This document shows, piece by piece, positions 1 through 8,677 of a stretch of DNA of 64,000 nt. The notes under the pieces are model-generated. The model was not told where the DNA came from, did not search any database, and worked only from the letters and a program-made list of their open reading frames with translations. The first letter of the stretch is position 1, and the number at the start of each line of letters is the position of its first letter. The stretch is taken from NCBI RefSeq assembly GCF_023935105.1, contig NZ_CP096040.1:1426001-1490000 (forward strand), in the 5' to 3' direction. This DNA comes from Caulobacter segnis. Its GTDB lineage: Bacteria > Pseudomonadota > Alphaproteobacteria > Caulobacterales > Caulobacteraceae. Both the position numbers and the translations under genes were made by a program.

Positions 1-1
1 C

Positions 2-1252
2 GAGTATGGCGGCGCGGCGACCTATGTCGCGGAACACGCGCCCGAGGGGCGTCGCGGCTTCTACACCAGCTGGATCCAGACCACGGCGACGGTGGGCCTG
101 TTCCTGTCGCTGCTGGTCATACTGGCGACCCGCACCTGGCTGGGCGAGGAGACCTTCAAGACCTGGGGCTGGCGCATCCCGTTCCTGGTCTCGCTGCTGC
201 TGCTGGGCGTATCGCTGTGGATCCGCCTGAAGCTGCACGAGAGCCCGACCTTCCAGAAGATGATCGCCGAGGGCAAGGGCACCAAGAAGCCGCTGGCCGA
301 GGCCTTCGGCGACTGGAAGAACCTCAGGATCGTGCTGCTGTCGCTGGTCGGCCTGACCATGGGCCAGGCGGTGGTCTGGTACACCGGCCAGTTCTACGCT
401 CAGTTCTTCCTCGAGAAGACGCTGAAACTGGACGGCGCCTTGGCTAATACGCTGATCGCCACCAGCCTGCTGATCGGCACGCCGTTCTTCGTGTTCTTCG
501 GCTGGCTCTCGGACAAGATCGGCCGCAAGTGGATCATCATCGTCGGCTGCGTGCTGGCGGCCGCCACCTATTTCCCGATCTTCAAGGGCATCACGACCTA
601 CGCTAACCCGGCGCTGGCCCACGCCGAGGCTTCGGCGCCCGTCGTGGTCTCGGCCGATCCGGCCACCTGCGCCTTCCAGTTCGACCCCGTCGGCAAGGCC
701 AAGTTCAACACGCCTTGCGACGTGGCCAAGGCCTATCTGGCCAAGGCCGGCGTCAGCTACAGCACCCACGACGCTTCGGCCGGCGCGGCGACCTCGGTCC
801 AGGTGGGGGGCGTGACGCTCGAGGGTTTTGACGCCAAGGGCGCGACCGGCAAGGCCTTCGCAGACGGTCGCAAGGCCTGGGAGGCCGACCTGGGCGCCCA
901 GCTGAAGGCCGCCGGCTATCCGGCCAAGGCCGACCCGGCCCTGGTGAACAAGCCCGCCGTGATCGGCCTGCTGGCCCTGCTGGTGCTCTATGTGACCATG
1001 GTCTACGGCCCGATCGCGGCCATGCTGGTCGAGCTGTTCCCGACCCGGATCCGCTACACGGCCATGTCGCTGCCCTATCACATCGGCAACGGCTGGTTCG
1101 GCGGCTTCCTGCCCACGACGGCCTTCGCCATCGTGGCCGCCACCGGGAACATCTATTCGGGTCTCTGGTATCCGGTGATCATCGCCGCGGTGACCGCTGT
1201 TATCGGTGGTCTGTTCCTGAAGGATACGCGGCACAACGCGATCGAAGACTAG
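2..1252 (+). CDS. MFS transporter, metabolite:H+ symporter type (5' end missing)
   Basis: This is the C-terminal part of an inner-membrane major facilitator of the metabolite:proton symporter (ShiA/ProP-like) type. The reading frame is open to the window edge, so the N-terminal helices and start codon lie outside; the visible part begins around EYGGAATYVAEHAP, a segment typical of the helix 4-5 region of this family. A conserved loop (GWLSDKIGRKW) follows. Between about residues 210 and 315 of the visible protein there is an unusually long, Ala-rich, non-membrane insertion with two Cys residues, then the last helices resume with VYGPIAAMLVELFPTRIRYTA. The substrate cannot be read from the sequence. 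The gene ends in a strong hairpin and is followed by a separate sigma factor unit. Confidence 0.85.
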   Translation, partial: EYGGAATYVAEHAPEGRRGFYTSWIQTTATVGLFLSLLVILATRTWLGEETFKTWGWRIPFLVSLLLLGVSLWIRLKLHESPTFQKMIAEGKGTKKPLAEAFGDWKNLRIVLLSLVGLTMGQAVVWYTGQFYAQFFLEKTLKLDGALANTLIATSLLIGTPFFVFFGWLSDKIGRKWIIIVGCVLAAATYFPIFKGITTYANPALAHAEASAPVVVSADPATCAFQFDPVGKAKFNTPCDVAKAYLAKAGVSYSTHDASAGAATSVQVGGVTLEGFDAKGATGKAFADGRKAWEADLGAQLKAAGYPAKADPALVNKPAVIGLLALLVLYVTMVYGPIAAMLVELFPTRIRYTAMSLPYHIGNGWFGGFLPTTAFAIVAATGNIYSGLWYPVIIAAVTAVIGGLFLKDTRHNAIED

Positions 1253-1269
1253 GCATTCGACCCTCCGCG

Positions 1270-1300
1270 ACCCGGTGACGATGGCGTCACCGGGTTGCCT
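1270..1300 (+). terminator. Intrinsic terminator after the MFS gene
   Basis: An 11-base perfect inverted repeat (ACCCGGTGACG at 1270-1280 and its complement at 1285-1295) with a 4-base loop lies 17 bases after the MFS stop codon. It is followed only by a weak T-containing stretch, so termination is inferred from position and stem strength. Confidence 0.6.
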
Positions 1301-1343
1301 TCCCGGCGCTAATCCGATTGGTTGCGCGCCGAGGGGAGCGTTG

Positions 1344-1934
1344 ATGGCTCAAGACGACGAAGACAGGCGCGCCTGGTTTCGGCGGGAAATCCTGCCGCTG
1401 GAGCCGGACCTGCTGGCCTATGCGCGGCGGTTCTGCCGTGACGGACAGACCGATCCCGAGGACCTGGTCCACGAGACGTTCGCGCGCGCCATCGCCTGCA
1501 AGACCTGGCGCGAAATCGGCAATCCGGGCGCCTTCGCCACCCGCATCCTGCGCAACTGCGCCCTGGACGCGCTGCGCCGCCGCAAGGTGCTGACCATCAC
1601 CGCCGTCGCCGACTTCGAGCGCATCGATCCGATCGACGAGACGCCCGGCGCCCAGATGCTGCTCGAATCACGTGAGGAACTGCGCGCCTTGGCCGACGCG
1701 ATCGCGGAACTGCCCGCGCAGTGCCGCCGCGTCTTCACGTTGAGAAAAGTTTACAGCCTCTCGCCCGACGAGATAGCGGTTAGGCTCGGCCTCTCCGTCT
1801 CTACTGTTGAGAAGCACTTGGTGAAGGGCCTCCGGTACTGTTCCGACAAGCTGGGACGTCGTATCGGGCGCAAGAGTAAGGTCGACGAAGGACGCTCATG
1901 GAGCGCGAGACGGGATCACGACGCGAAGCGGTGA
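1344..1934 (+). CDS. ECF RNA polymerase sigma factor, FecI-like
   Basis: A 196-residue extracytoplasmic-function sigma factor. Region 2 is visible at about residues 15-80 (DPEDLVHETFARAIA and the RILRNCALDALRRR segment) and region 4 at about 125-180, with a helix-turn-helix (SLSPDEIAVRLGLSVSTVEKHL). The ATG at 1344 was chosen because it is preceded by GAGGGGAG at good spacing; an upstream in-frame ATG falls inside the terminator of the preceding gene. The last 37 bases overlap the start of the FecR gene, so the two are translationally coupled. With the next two genes it forms a classic cell-surface signalling set in which receptor occupancy releases the sigma factor. The signal is unknown. 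Confidence 0.9.
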   Translation: MAQDDEDRRAWFRREILPLEPDLLAYARRFCRDGQTDPEDLVHETFARAIACKTWREIGNPGAFATRILRNCALDALRRRKVLTITAVADFERIDPIDETPGAQMLLESREELRALADAIAELPAQCRRVFTLRKVYSLSPDEIAVRLGLSVSTVEKHLVKGLRYCSDKLGRRIGRKSKVDEGRSWSARRDHDAKR

Positions 1935-2893
1935 GGCAGGCGGCCGCCCTCTGGGTGGTCAGGCTTGACGACGCTTCGTGTTCCGCCGCCGATCGCGCCG
2001 CCTTCGAGGCCTGGCGCGACGAAAGCCACGAACACGAAGCCGCCTTCGAACGCGAAGCCGCCGCCTGGCAGCGGCTGGATCGTCTGCGCGCCATGCGGCC
2101 GGGCGTGGAGCGGCCGGACCGCGACCTGTTGGCGCCCGAGCGCCGCCTGACCCTGCCTGGCTTCAGCCGCTCGCCCTGGGCGCGGGGCATGGCGGCCGCC
2201 GCGGCCGTGGCCCTGGCGGTGACCGGCGTCATGACCTTCGGCGGCGGTACGGCCTACGCCACCGCCATCGGCGAGCGCCGGGTGGTCGTGCTCAGCGACA
2301 ACAGCCGCATCGAGCTGAACACCGACAGCAAGGTCGTCGTGCGCTATCGCCACGGCGTCCGCGAGGTGAAGCTGGTGCGCGGCGAGGCGGTGTTCGAGGC
2401 CGCCAAGGACGCGCGGCCCTTCCTGATCAAGGCCGCCGATGCGGTGATGCAGGCCGACGCCGCGACCGAGATGGCCGTGCGCCTGCGCTCGGACGGCGCG
2501 GCCGTGACTGTCAAGCGCGGCGCCGTCGCCCTGGATCCCGAGCCCGCCGAGCGCAAGGACGAACTGCGGCTGAAGGCCGGCGTCACCGCGATCTACGGCT
2601 CGGCCGGCAGCCGTTCGCGCGCGGTGTCGGACAGCGAGATCGACCGCGCCCTGGCCTGGCGACAGGGCGCCATCGCCCTGAACGGCCAGTCGCTGGAGCA
2701 GGCGGTCGCCGAGTTCAACCGCTACAATCGCCAGCGGATCAGCATCGCCGACCCGTCGATCTCGGGCCTGCGCCTGGCCGGCTATTTCCAGACCACCGAG
2801 CCCAAGAGCTTCGTCAGCGCCGTGACCAGCGCCTTCCCGGTCCAGGCCTCGGAAGGCGCGGACGGCGCCATCCGCCTGACGCGGCGGGGGTAG
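1898..2893 (+). CDS. FecR-type anti-sigma / sigma regulator
   Basis: A 331-residue FecR family protein. The N-terminal cytoplasmic domain (about residues 1-85, the DUF4880-type WxxxLDD...FEAWRxESxEHExAF pattern) should bind the sigma factor. A single membrane segment at about 90-112 follows. The periplasmic FecR domain (about 118-215, SDNSRIELNTDSKVVVRY) comes next, then a C-terminal secretin/TonB-like domain (LAWRQGAIALNGQSLEQAVAEFNRYNRQRI) that would contact the signalling domain of the receptor. It overlaps the upstream sigma gene. The receptor encoded 258 bases downstream carries the matching N-terminal signalling domain, which supports a three-component pathway. Confidence 0.92.
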   Translation: MERETGSRREAVRQAAALWVVRLDDASCSAADRAAFEAWRDESHEHEAAFEREAAAWQRLDRLRAMRPGVERPDRDLLAPERRLTLPGFSRSPWARGMAAAAAVALAVTGVMTFGGGTAYATAIGERRVVVLSDNSRIELNTDSKVVVRYRHGVREVKLVRGEAVFEAAKDARPFLIKAADAVMQADAATEMAVRLRSDGAAVTVKRGAVALDPEPAERKDELRLKAGVTAIYGSAGSRSRAVSDSEIDRALAWRQGAIALNGQSLEQAVAEFNRYNRQRISIADPSISGLRLAGYFQTTEPKSFVSAVTSAFPVQASEGADGAIRLTRRG

Positions 2894-2905
2894 GCCTATC
2901 CCCGC

Positions 2906-3021
2906 TTCCCCGGCGAAAGCCGGGGCCCAGATTCATCCAGAGCGTTTGGGATGACGCGCGAGCCGCCTCGGCAACACGCTGACGCTCAGGGCTCGACCTG
3001 GATCCCGGCGTTCGCCGGGAA
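2906..3021. repeat. Dispersed palindromic element, copy 1 (degenerate)
   Basis: About 116 bases whose left arm is the hairpin CCCCGGC-GAAA-GCCGGGG followed by GCCCAGATTCATCC, and whose right arm is the decayed inverted version CCCGGC-GTTC-GCCGGG. The same layout occurs at 8551-8675 and 27020-27142. It sits in the gap between fecR and the receptor gene, and could act as an RNA hairpin or attenuator there. Confidence 0.75.
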
Positions 3022-3151
3022 GGTGAGGTAGGGAAGCGGTTTAAAAAAGTTCCATCCCTCACTAGCGGAAGCTCGCCCCATCCTCGTCGGTGCAGTTGAA
3101 GGCGCTCTCCCGTAGGGGATTGGAGAGGGCCGAGAGGGGTTATCTAAAGAC

Positions 3152-6100
3152 ATGCCGATCGACACCCGTCGCCGCACCGTGCGCGGCTTCCTGATGGCGT
3201 CCGCCGCCGTGCTGGTCCTGGCCGGGCCGGCCCTGGCGCAAGAGGCTCGTCACAGCTTCAACATTCCGGCCGGCGACGCGGTGACCGCGCTGCAGGCGTT
3301 CGCCAAGCAGTCGGGCAAGCAGGTGCTGTTCCCGTTCGAGGCGGCTACGGGCAAGCGTACGCCGGCGGTGACCGGCGACGTCACTGACGCCGACGCCCTT
3401 TCGCGCCTGGCCAAGGCCGCGGGCCTGATCGTGGCGTCCGACGACGGCAAGACCATCACGCTGCGCCAGGCCCCGGCCGAGCCGTCGCAATCCCCCCAGT
3501 CCCAGGGCGCGGGGGCCGGCGCGAGCAATGAAGAGGCCCAGATCGTCGAAGCCATCGTGGTCGTCGGCTCGCAGATCGAAGGCGCCCGGACCACGGAAGC
3601 CCTGCCGGTGACGGTGGTGGGCGAGAAGGAAATCATCGCGACCGGCGCGGTGTCGGGCGACGAGCTTTTCCGCTCGATCCCGCAGGCTGGCGACGTGCAG
3701 TTCCAGGAAGCCCGCACCACCGGCAACCTGAACGACGCGCGCGGCGACGTCTCGTCGCTGAACCTGCGCAGCCTGGGCACCGGCAACACCCTGGCCCTGC
3801 TGAATGGCCGCCGCGCCGTGCTGGCGCCGGGCACACAGACCGAGAACTTCGTCCCGGTCCAGACGGTCAACACCAACTCGTTCCCGGTCGCGGGCGTCAA
3901 GCGCATCGAAGTGCTGCGTGACGGCGCCGCCGCCATCTACGGCACCGACGCCGTGGCGGGCGTGGTCAATACGGTGCTGGACACCAAGTTCCAGGGCCTG
4001 AAGCTGGAAGCCCAGTACGGCGGCTCGGAAGGCACTAGCTACCGCGAAGGCTCGTTCAACCTGAAGGCCGGTACGCGTCTGGAAGACGGCACGCGCCTGA
4101 CCTTCTTCGGCAACTACACCGCCCGTAGCCGCCTGATGGCGACCGAGCGCGACTACGCCGCCAGCGAGGATCACCGTTCGCAGGTGGCCAATACGCCGTG
4201 GGCGGACAACACCACCTTCGACAGCCGCTCGACGTCCAGCCCCTGGGGGTCGTTCACGCTGATCCCGTCCTCGACGGCCCCGCGCCAGAACGGGACCGCC
4301 CTGACGACCTCGGGCGTCTTCCACGTCGAGCCGACCAGCAATACCGCCGCCGGCTGCTCCAGCGCCGTCCTGGCCGGCAATCTCTGCCTGAAGTCGGGCA
4401 CTATCACCGGCGCCACCGACCGCGTGCTGCGCTATGACGAGAACCCCGACCGCACGCTGAAGGGCGGCGTCGAGCGCACCAACCTGTTCTCGACCGTCGA
4501 GCACGAGTTCGGCGATCTGACCGCCTATGGCGAGGCGGGCTACTACCACGCCCTGTTCACCGGCAGCCGCGAGCAGTCGGCCCCGCTGAGCACGGCCCCG
4601 ATCAGCATCGCGGCCAACGCCTACTGGAACCCCTTCGGTCCGGTCGGCAGCCCCAACCGGCTGGCGGGCCTGACCGGCGTTTCGAACACGGGCGTGGCGA
4701 TGAACATCACCACCTACCGCCCGGTCGACACCGGCCCGCGCACCTACACCGTCACCGACGACAGCTACCGCCTGCTGGGCGGGCTGAAGGGCGCGTGGAA
4801 CGGCTGGAAGTGGGATTCGGCCATGCTGTACTCGGCCGCCCGCACCAAGGACATGACCCACAATGCGATCAGCAACACGCTGTTCCAGCAGGCGCTGAAC
4901 CGCACCGACTCGTCGGCCTACAATCCGTTCAACGGCGGCAACCTCGAGAACTACTCGCTGGGCGACACGACGCCCAACGACCGGGCCACGATCAATTCGT
5001 TCCTGATCAACGTCTATCGCGTCAGCAAGACCAGCCTGGCCCTCGCCGACTTCAAGGTTTCGAAGAAGGACCTGTTCACCCTGCCCGGCGGCGATGTCGG
5101 CTTCGCGGCCGGCGTCGAATGGCGCCGGGAGACCTACAAGGACGACCGCGACGACCGCCTGGACGGCACGATCAAGTACACCAACAGCGTGACCGGGGTG
5201 ACCTACAACACCGACGTGCTGGGCGCCTCGGGCGCGCCGGACATCAAGGGTGACCGCTCGATCGTCTCGGGCTTCTTCGAACTGGCGGTGCCGATCATCT
5301 CGCCCGAGATGAACATCCCGTTCGTCGAGGAAGTCAGCCTGCAGATCGCCGCCCGCGACGAGCACTATTCCGACTTCGGCAACGTGCTGAAGCCCAAGGG
5401 CGCGATCTACTGGAAGGTCGGCCGCGGCCTGGCCATCCGGGGATCGGTCTCGCAGAGCTTCCGCGCGCCGAACCTGCCGCAGTTCTATAGCGACGGCTCG
5501 ACGGTCTCGAACACCCGTCCGGACTGGGCCGCCTGCCGGATCAACAATCCGGCCGCGACGACCTGCGCCAGCGGCAGCACGATCGAAATCCGCAGCGGCA
5601 ACAAGAACCTGACGCCGGAGGAGGCCGACAACGCCACGGTCGGCTTCGTCTATCAGCCGGACTTCATCCCGGCCGACTACGGCAAGCTGACCCTGACGAC
5701 GGACTTCTGGTCGATCCGCGAGAAGAACGTCATCGGCATCCTGGGCGGCGCCAACCAGATCGCCTACGACTACTATCTGCGCCTGAACGGGTCCTCGAAC
5801 CCGAACGTGGTGCGTGACGCGCCGGTCGGCTCGGCCACCGTGGGCAACATCGCCTACATCAACGACGTCTATCAGAACCTGCAGCCGCGCATGGTCCAGG
5901 GCGTCGACTTCAGCGTCGACTACGATCTGGACGACACCGCCTGGGGCGACTTCAGCTTCGGCGTCAACGTCGCCAAGCTGCTGAAGTTCGACCAGTCGCC
6001 CAGCCCGATCGAGGCGCTGCTGATCCAGGCGATCTCGGCCGGCCAACTGCCGGGGCTGTCGGTCGCCAGCGCCGGCAACCAGATCAAGATGGACGGCTAT

Positions 6101-6427
6101 CCCGAGTTCCGCGGCACCGCCAGCTTCAGCTGGCGCAAGGACGGCTGGGGCGCCGGCGCCTTCGTGAACTATGTCGGCGAGGTCTACGATACCAGCCCAG
6201 CCCAGGTGAACGGCCAGTACTTCCCGGTGAAGGACTGGACCACGGTCAGCCTGTACGGCCAGTACGCCTTCAGCGACGGCATGTTCGACGGCTCCACGAT
6301 CCGCATCGGCGCGCGCAACGTGTTCGACAAGGATCCGCCGGTGACCTCGTCCAACTTCGGCTACCTGGGCTCGGTCCACAACGCCACGGGCCGCTACTGG
6401 TACATGAACCTGTCCAAGCGCTTCTAA
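3152..6427 (+). CDS. TonB-dependent receptor with N-terminal signalling (STN) domain
   Basis: A 1091-residue outer-membrane receptor/transducer. A signal peptide ends near residue 30 (VLVLAGPALAQ). It is followed by an STN domain at about 32-108 (HSFNIPAGDAVTALQAFAKQSG...), the part that signals to FecR. A TonB-box-like segment (EAIVVVGSQI) lies near 133-142, the plug runs to about 265 (VKRIEVLRDGAAAIYGTDAVAGVVN), and the beta-barrel continues to the terminal aromatic residue (YWYMNLSKRF). It is long for the family because of the extra STN domain and long loops; paired Cys residues in the loops (about 399/411 and 798/809) suggest extracellular disulphides. Transcribed with the upstream sigma/FecR pair in the same direction. 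The ligand is unknown; the neighbouring gamma-glutamyltransferase and peptidase suggest a peptide or glutathione-like compound, but that is inference. Confidence 0.93.
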   Translation: MPIDTRRRTVRGFLMASAAVLVLAGPALAQEARHSFNIPAGDAVTALQAFAKQSGKQVLFPFEAATGKRTPAVTGDVTDADALSRLAKAAGLIVASDDGKTITLRQAPAEPSQSPQSQGAGAGASNEEAQIVEAIVVVGSQIEGARTTEALPVTVVGEKEIIATGAVSGDELFRSIPQAGDVQFQEARTTGNLNDARGDVSSLNLRSLGTGNTLALLNGRRAVLAPGTQTENFVPVQTVNTNSFPVAGVKRIEVLRDGAAAIYGTDAVAGVVNTVLDTKFQGLKLEAQYGGSEGTSYREGSFNLKAGTRLEDGTRLTFFGNYTARSRLMATERDYAASEDHRSQVANTPWADNTTFDSRSTSSPWGSFTLIPSSTAPRQNGTALTTSGVFHVEPTSNTAAGCSSAVLAGNLCLKSGTITGATDRVLRYDENPDRTLKGGVERTNLFSTVEHEFGDLTAYGEAGYYHALFTGSREQSAPLSTAPISIAANAYWNPFGPVGSPNRLAGLTGVSNTGVAMNITTYRPVDTGPRTYTVTDDSYRLLGGLKGAWNGWKWDSAMLYSAARTKDMTHNAISNTLFQQALNRTDSSAYNPFNGGNLENYSLGDTTPNDRATINSFLINVYRVSKTSLALADFKVSKKDLFTLPGGDVGFAAGVEWRRETYKDDRDDRLDGTIKYTNSVTGVTYNTDVLGASGAPDIKGDRSIVSGFFELAVPIISPEMNIPFVEEVSLQIAARDEHYSDFGNVLKPKGAIYWKVGRGLAIRGSVSQSFRAPNLPQFYSDGSTVSNTRPDWAACRINNPAATTCASGSTIEIRSGNKNLTPEEADNATVGFVYQPDFIPADYGKLTLTTDFWSIREKNVIGILGGANQIAYDYYLRLNGSSNPNVVRDAPVGSATVGNIAYINDVYQNLQPRMVQGVDFSVDYDLDDTAWGDFSFGVNVAKLLKFDQSPSPIEALLIQAISAGQLPGLSVASAGNQIKMDGYPEFRGTASFSWRKDGWGAGAFVNYVGEVYDTSPAQVNGQYFPVKDWTTVSLYGQYAFSDGMFDGSTIRIGARNVFDKDPPVTSSNFGYLGSVHNATGRYWYMNLSKRF

Positions 6428-6433
6428 GTCCCG

Positions 6434-6467
6434 ACGGGGCGGTCCTTCGGGGCCGCCCCGTTCCTTT
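6434..6467 (+). terminator. Intrinsic terminator with UUCG tetraloop
   Basis: A perfect 9-base stem (ACGGGGCGG at 6434-6442 with its complement at 6453-6461) extends to a C(UUCG)G tetraloop and is followed by TTCCTTTT. It lies immediately after the receptor stop codon and separates it from the gamma-glutamyltransferase gene. Confidence 0.85.
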
Positions 6468-6481
6468 TCGCGCGTATCGTC

Positions 6482-8233
6482 TTGCGAGATCCGACCTTGA
6501 AACCGTTCCGCCTGCTGACGACCGCCGCCTCGGCCCTGGCCCTGCTGCTCACGCCGATCGCGGCGACCCCGGCCCTGGCCCAGAAGAAGCAGCTTCTGGA
6601 ATATCCCAGCATCCACTCGCCGGTGGTCAGCGAGCGCGGCATGGTGGTCAGCCAGAACGCCATCGCCACCAAGGTCGGCGCCGACATCCTGCGCCAGGGC
6701 GGCAACGCCGTGGACGCCGCGGTCGCCACCGCCTTCGCCCTGGCCGTGACCCTGCCGCGCGCCGGAAACATTGGCGGCGACGGCTTCATGATGGTCCACA
6801 TCGCCAAGACCGGCGAGACCATCTTCATCGACTATCGCGGCGTCGCGCCCAGGGCCGCCAGGCTGGAGACCTTCGTCGACGCCAGGGGCAAGGAGATCGA
6901 CGACGTCGCCTCGCGCGGCTATCGCGCGCCCACCGTCCCGGGCACCGTCGCGGGCCTTTTCCTGGCCCACCAGAAGTACGGCAAGCTGCCGTGGAAGGCG
7001 CTGGTCGAGCCGGCGTTCAAGCTGGCCCATGACGGCGTGGTGCTGTCGCCCGACGAGGCCTTCGTGTTCAGCTGGGGCAAGCAGCGCCTGTCCGAGAGCG
7101 AGGCCGGCAAGACGGCGTTCTACAAGGCCGGCGGCGAACTCTATCGCGCCGGCGAAACCCTGAAGCAGCCCGACCTGGCCTGGTCGCTGCGCCAGATCGC
7201 CGACAAGGGCGCGGACGCCTTCTATCGCGGCGAGATCGCCCAGCGCTTCGCCGCCGACATGAAGGCCCATGGCGGCCTGATCACCGCCGAGGACCTGGCC
7301 GCCTACAGGCCAGCGATCCGCCAGCCGCTGACCGGGACCTATCGCGGCCTGACCGTGATGACTTCGCCGCCCGCCAGCGCCGGCGGGGCCACCCTGCTGG
7401 AGATGCTGAACATCCTGGAGACCTTCGACCTGAAGGCCTCGGGACCCGGCTCGGCCAAGACCCTGCACCTGGAAGCCGAGGCCATGAAGATGGCCTATGC
7501 CGACCGCTACAAATATCTGGGCGACACCGACTTCGTGAAGGTCCCGCTGCAGGGCTTCACCTCCAAGGCCTATGGCGCGGCGCGGGCCAAGCTGATCGAT
7601 CCGGACAAGGCCACGCCGGCCAAGGACCTGGGCGCGGGCGATCCCTGGGCGTTCGAGAGCCACAACACGACGCACTTCTCGGTGGCTGACGCCGAGGGCA
7701 ACGCGGTTTCCAACACCTTCACCCTGGGCGCGGACTTCGGCTCGGGCGTGATGGTGGCCGGCGCCGGCTTCGTGCTGAACAACCAGATGAACAACTACGC
7801 CCACGAGGCGGCCTGGCGAGCCCAGCGCGACGGCAAGCCGGCCCCGCCCAACGCCCTGGCGCCGGGCAAGCGCGTGCTGTCGACCATGATGCCAACCATG
7901 ATCTTCAAGGACGGCAAGCCGTGGCTGATCACCGGCACGCCGGGCGGCAGCACGATCATCGACACGGTGCTGCAGGTCATCGTCAACGCGGTGGATTTCA
8001 AGCTGAACGTCGCGGAGGCGACGCATCAGCCGCGTATCTTCCAGGACGCCAGCGACACGTTGCGCGTCGAGCCGAACTTCAATCCCGACACGGTGGCCCT
8101 GCTGAAAGCCATGGGCCACCCCATAACCTCGGACGAGACCATGGGCTCGGCCCAGTCGATCATGATCGACAACGGTCTCTATCTGGGCGGCGCGGATCCG
8201 CGCCGACCCGGAGCCGAGGCGATCGCGCCCTAG
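6482..8233 (+). CDS. ggt: Gamma-glutamyltransferase (glutathione hydrolase)
   Basis: A periplasmic Ntn-hydrolase of 583 residues that cleaves gamma-glutamyl bonds of glutathione and gamma-glutamyl peptides. The signal peptide covers about residues 1-33 (ending ATPALAQ). The large subunit has the usual GGNAVDAAVATAFALAV and GNIGGDGFM segments. Autoprocessing should occur before Thr396 in HN-TTHFSV, giving the small subunit with the GTPGGSTI motif near residue 483. The likely start is TTG at 6482, as no ATG precedes the signal peptide. The receptor terminator lies between it and the upstream gene, so it may have its own promoter or be expressed by read-through. Confidence 0.93.
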   Translation: MRDPTLKPFRLLTTAASALALLLTPIAATPALAQKKQLLEYPSIHSPVVSERGMVVSQNAIATKVGADILRQGGNAVDAAVATAFALAVTLPRAGNIGGDGFMMVHIAKTGETIFIDYRGVAPRAARLETFVDARGKEIDDVASRGYRAPTVPGTVAGLFLAHQKYGKLPWKALVEPAFKLAHDGVVLSPDEAFVFSWGKQRLSESEAGKTAFYKAGGELYRAGETLKQPDLAWSLRQIADKGADAFYRGEIAQRFAADMKAHGGLITAEDLAAYRPAIRQPLTGTYRGLTVMTSPPASAGGATLLEMLNILETFDLKASGPGSAKTLHLEAEAMKMAYADRYKYLGDTDFVKVPLQGFTSKAYGAARAKLIDPDKATPAKDLGAGDPWAFESHNTTHFSVADAEGNAVSNTFTLGADFGSGVMVAGAGFVLNNQMNNYAHEAAWRAQRDGKPAPPNALAPGKRVLSTMMPTMIFKDGKPWLITGTPGGSTIIDTVLQVIVNAVDFKLNVAEATHQPRIFQDASDTLRVEPNFNPDTVALLKAMGHPITSDETMGSAQSIMIDNGLYLGGADPRRPGAEAIAP

Positions 8234-8279
8234 GGGGGCATCCTCCCCCCCGAGCGTCCCCTCGAGGGCGTGATCATTC

Positions 8280-8310
8280 GGCGCCGGAGCTGCCCCTCCG
8301 GCGCCGATTT
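8280..8310 (+). terminator. First of two tandem intrinsic terminators after ggt
   Basis: GGCGCCGGAG (8280-8289) pairs perfectly with CTCCGGCGCC (8296-8305), followed by GATTT. It lies about 45 bases after the ggt stop codon. A near copy follows about 200 bases later. Confidence 0.7.
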
Positions 8311-8489
8311 AACTTTGGCGTTTGCGCTAGATCAACGTCGCCGCCCTGGGGCCGGCGCAAGCTTCGTCTCGAGGTCGGCGAGGGGCTGCGGTCCGGCGTC
8401 TCGCATGATCCTCACGGCTCGACGTCATCGCCAGTCGGCGTCGGACTGGTTGCTGCTCTCGGGACGCTCCCCCAGTGGTCCCGAGCGAG

Positions 8490-8523
8490 ATCGGCGCCGG
8501 ATTCCCCTCCGGCGCCGATTTTT
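8490..8523 (+). terminator. Second tandem intrinsic terminator, sequence copy of the first
   Basis: ATCGGCGCCGGA (8490-8501) pairs with its complement at 8508-8519 around a 6-base loop and is followed by five T residues. Stem and loop are almost the same as those at 8280-8310, which suggests a local duplication. The stretch 8234-8677 holds these hairpins and a palindromic element but no gene that I can support. Confidence 0.75.
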
Positions 8524-8550
8524 AGTTTCTGCCCGCCCACTATCAACACC

Positions 8551-8675
8551 CGCCTCCCCGGCGAAAGCCGGGGCCCAGATTCATCCTGGGCGACGGATGT
8601 GAAAGCGCCCTCCGCCGAGGATCGACGAAGGGCGCTGTGGGTTCGATCTGGGCCCCGGCTTCCGCCGGGGAGGCG
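8551..8675. repeat. Dispersed palindromic element, copy 2 (best preserved)
   Basis: A 125-base element with near-perfect terminal inverted repeats of about 30 bases (starting CGCCTCCCCGG and ending with the complement). Each arm folds alone into CCCCGGC-GAAA-GCCGGGG or a close variant. It ends three bases before the stop codon of the M14 peptidase gene on the other strand, so it may serve as that gene's 3' end structure. Confidence 0.85.
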
Positions 8676-8677
8676 GT

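Noticed and set aside
3140..8119. 1659-codon open frame on the minus strand
   Set aside because: It is antisense to the receptor and ggt genes, Arg/Gln/Ala-rich, and has no domain; it is a high-GC shadow frame.
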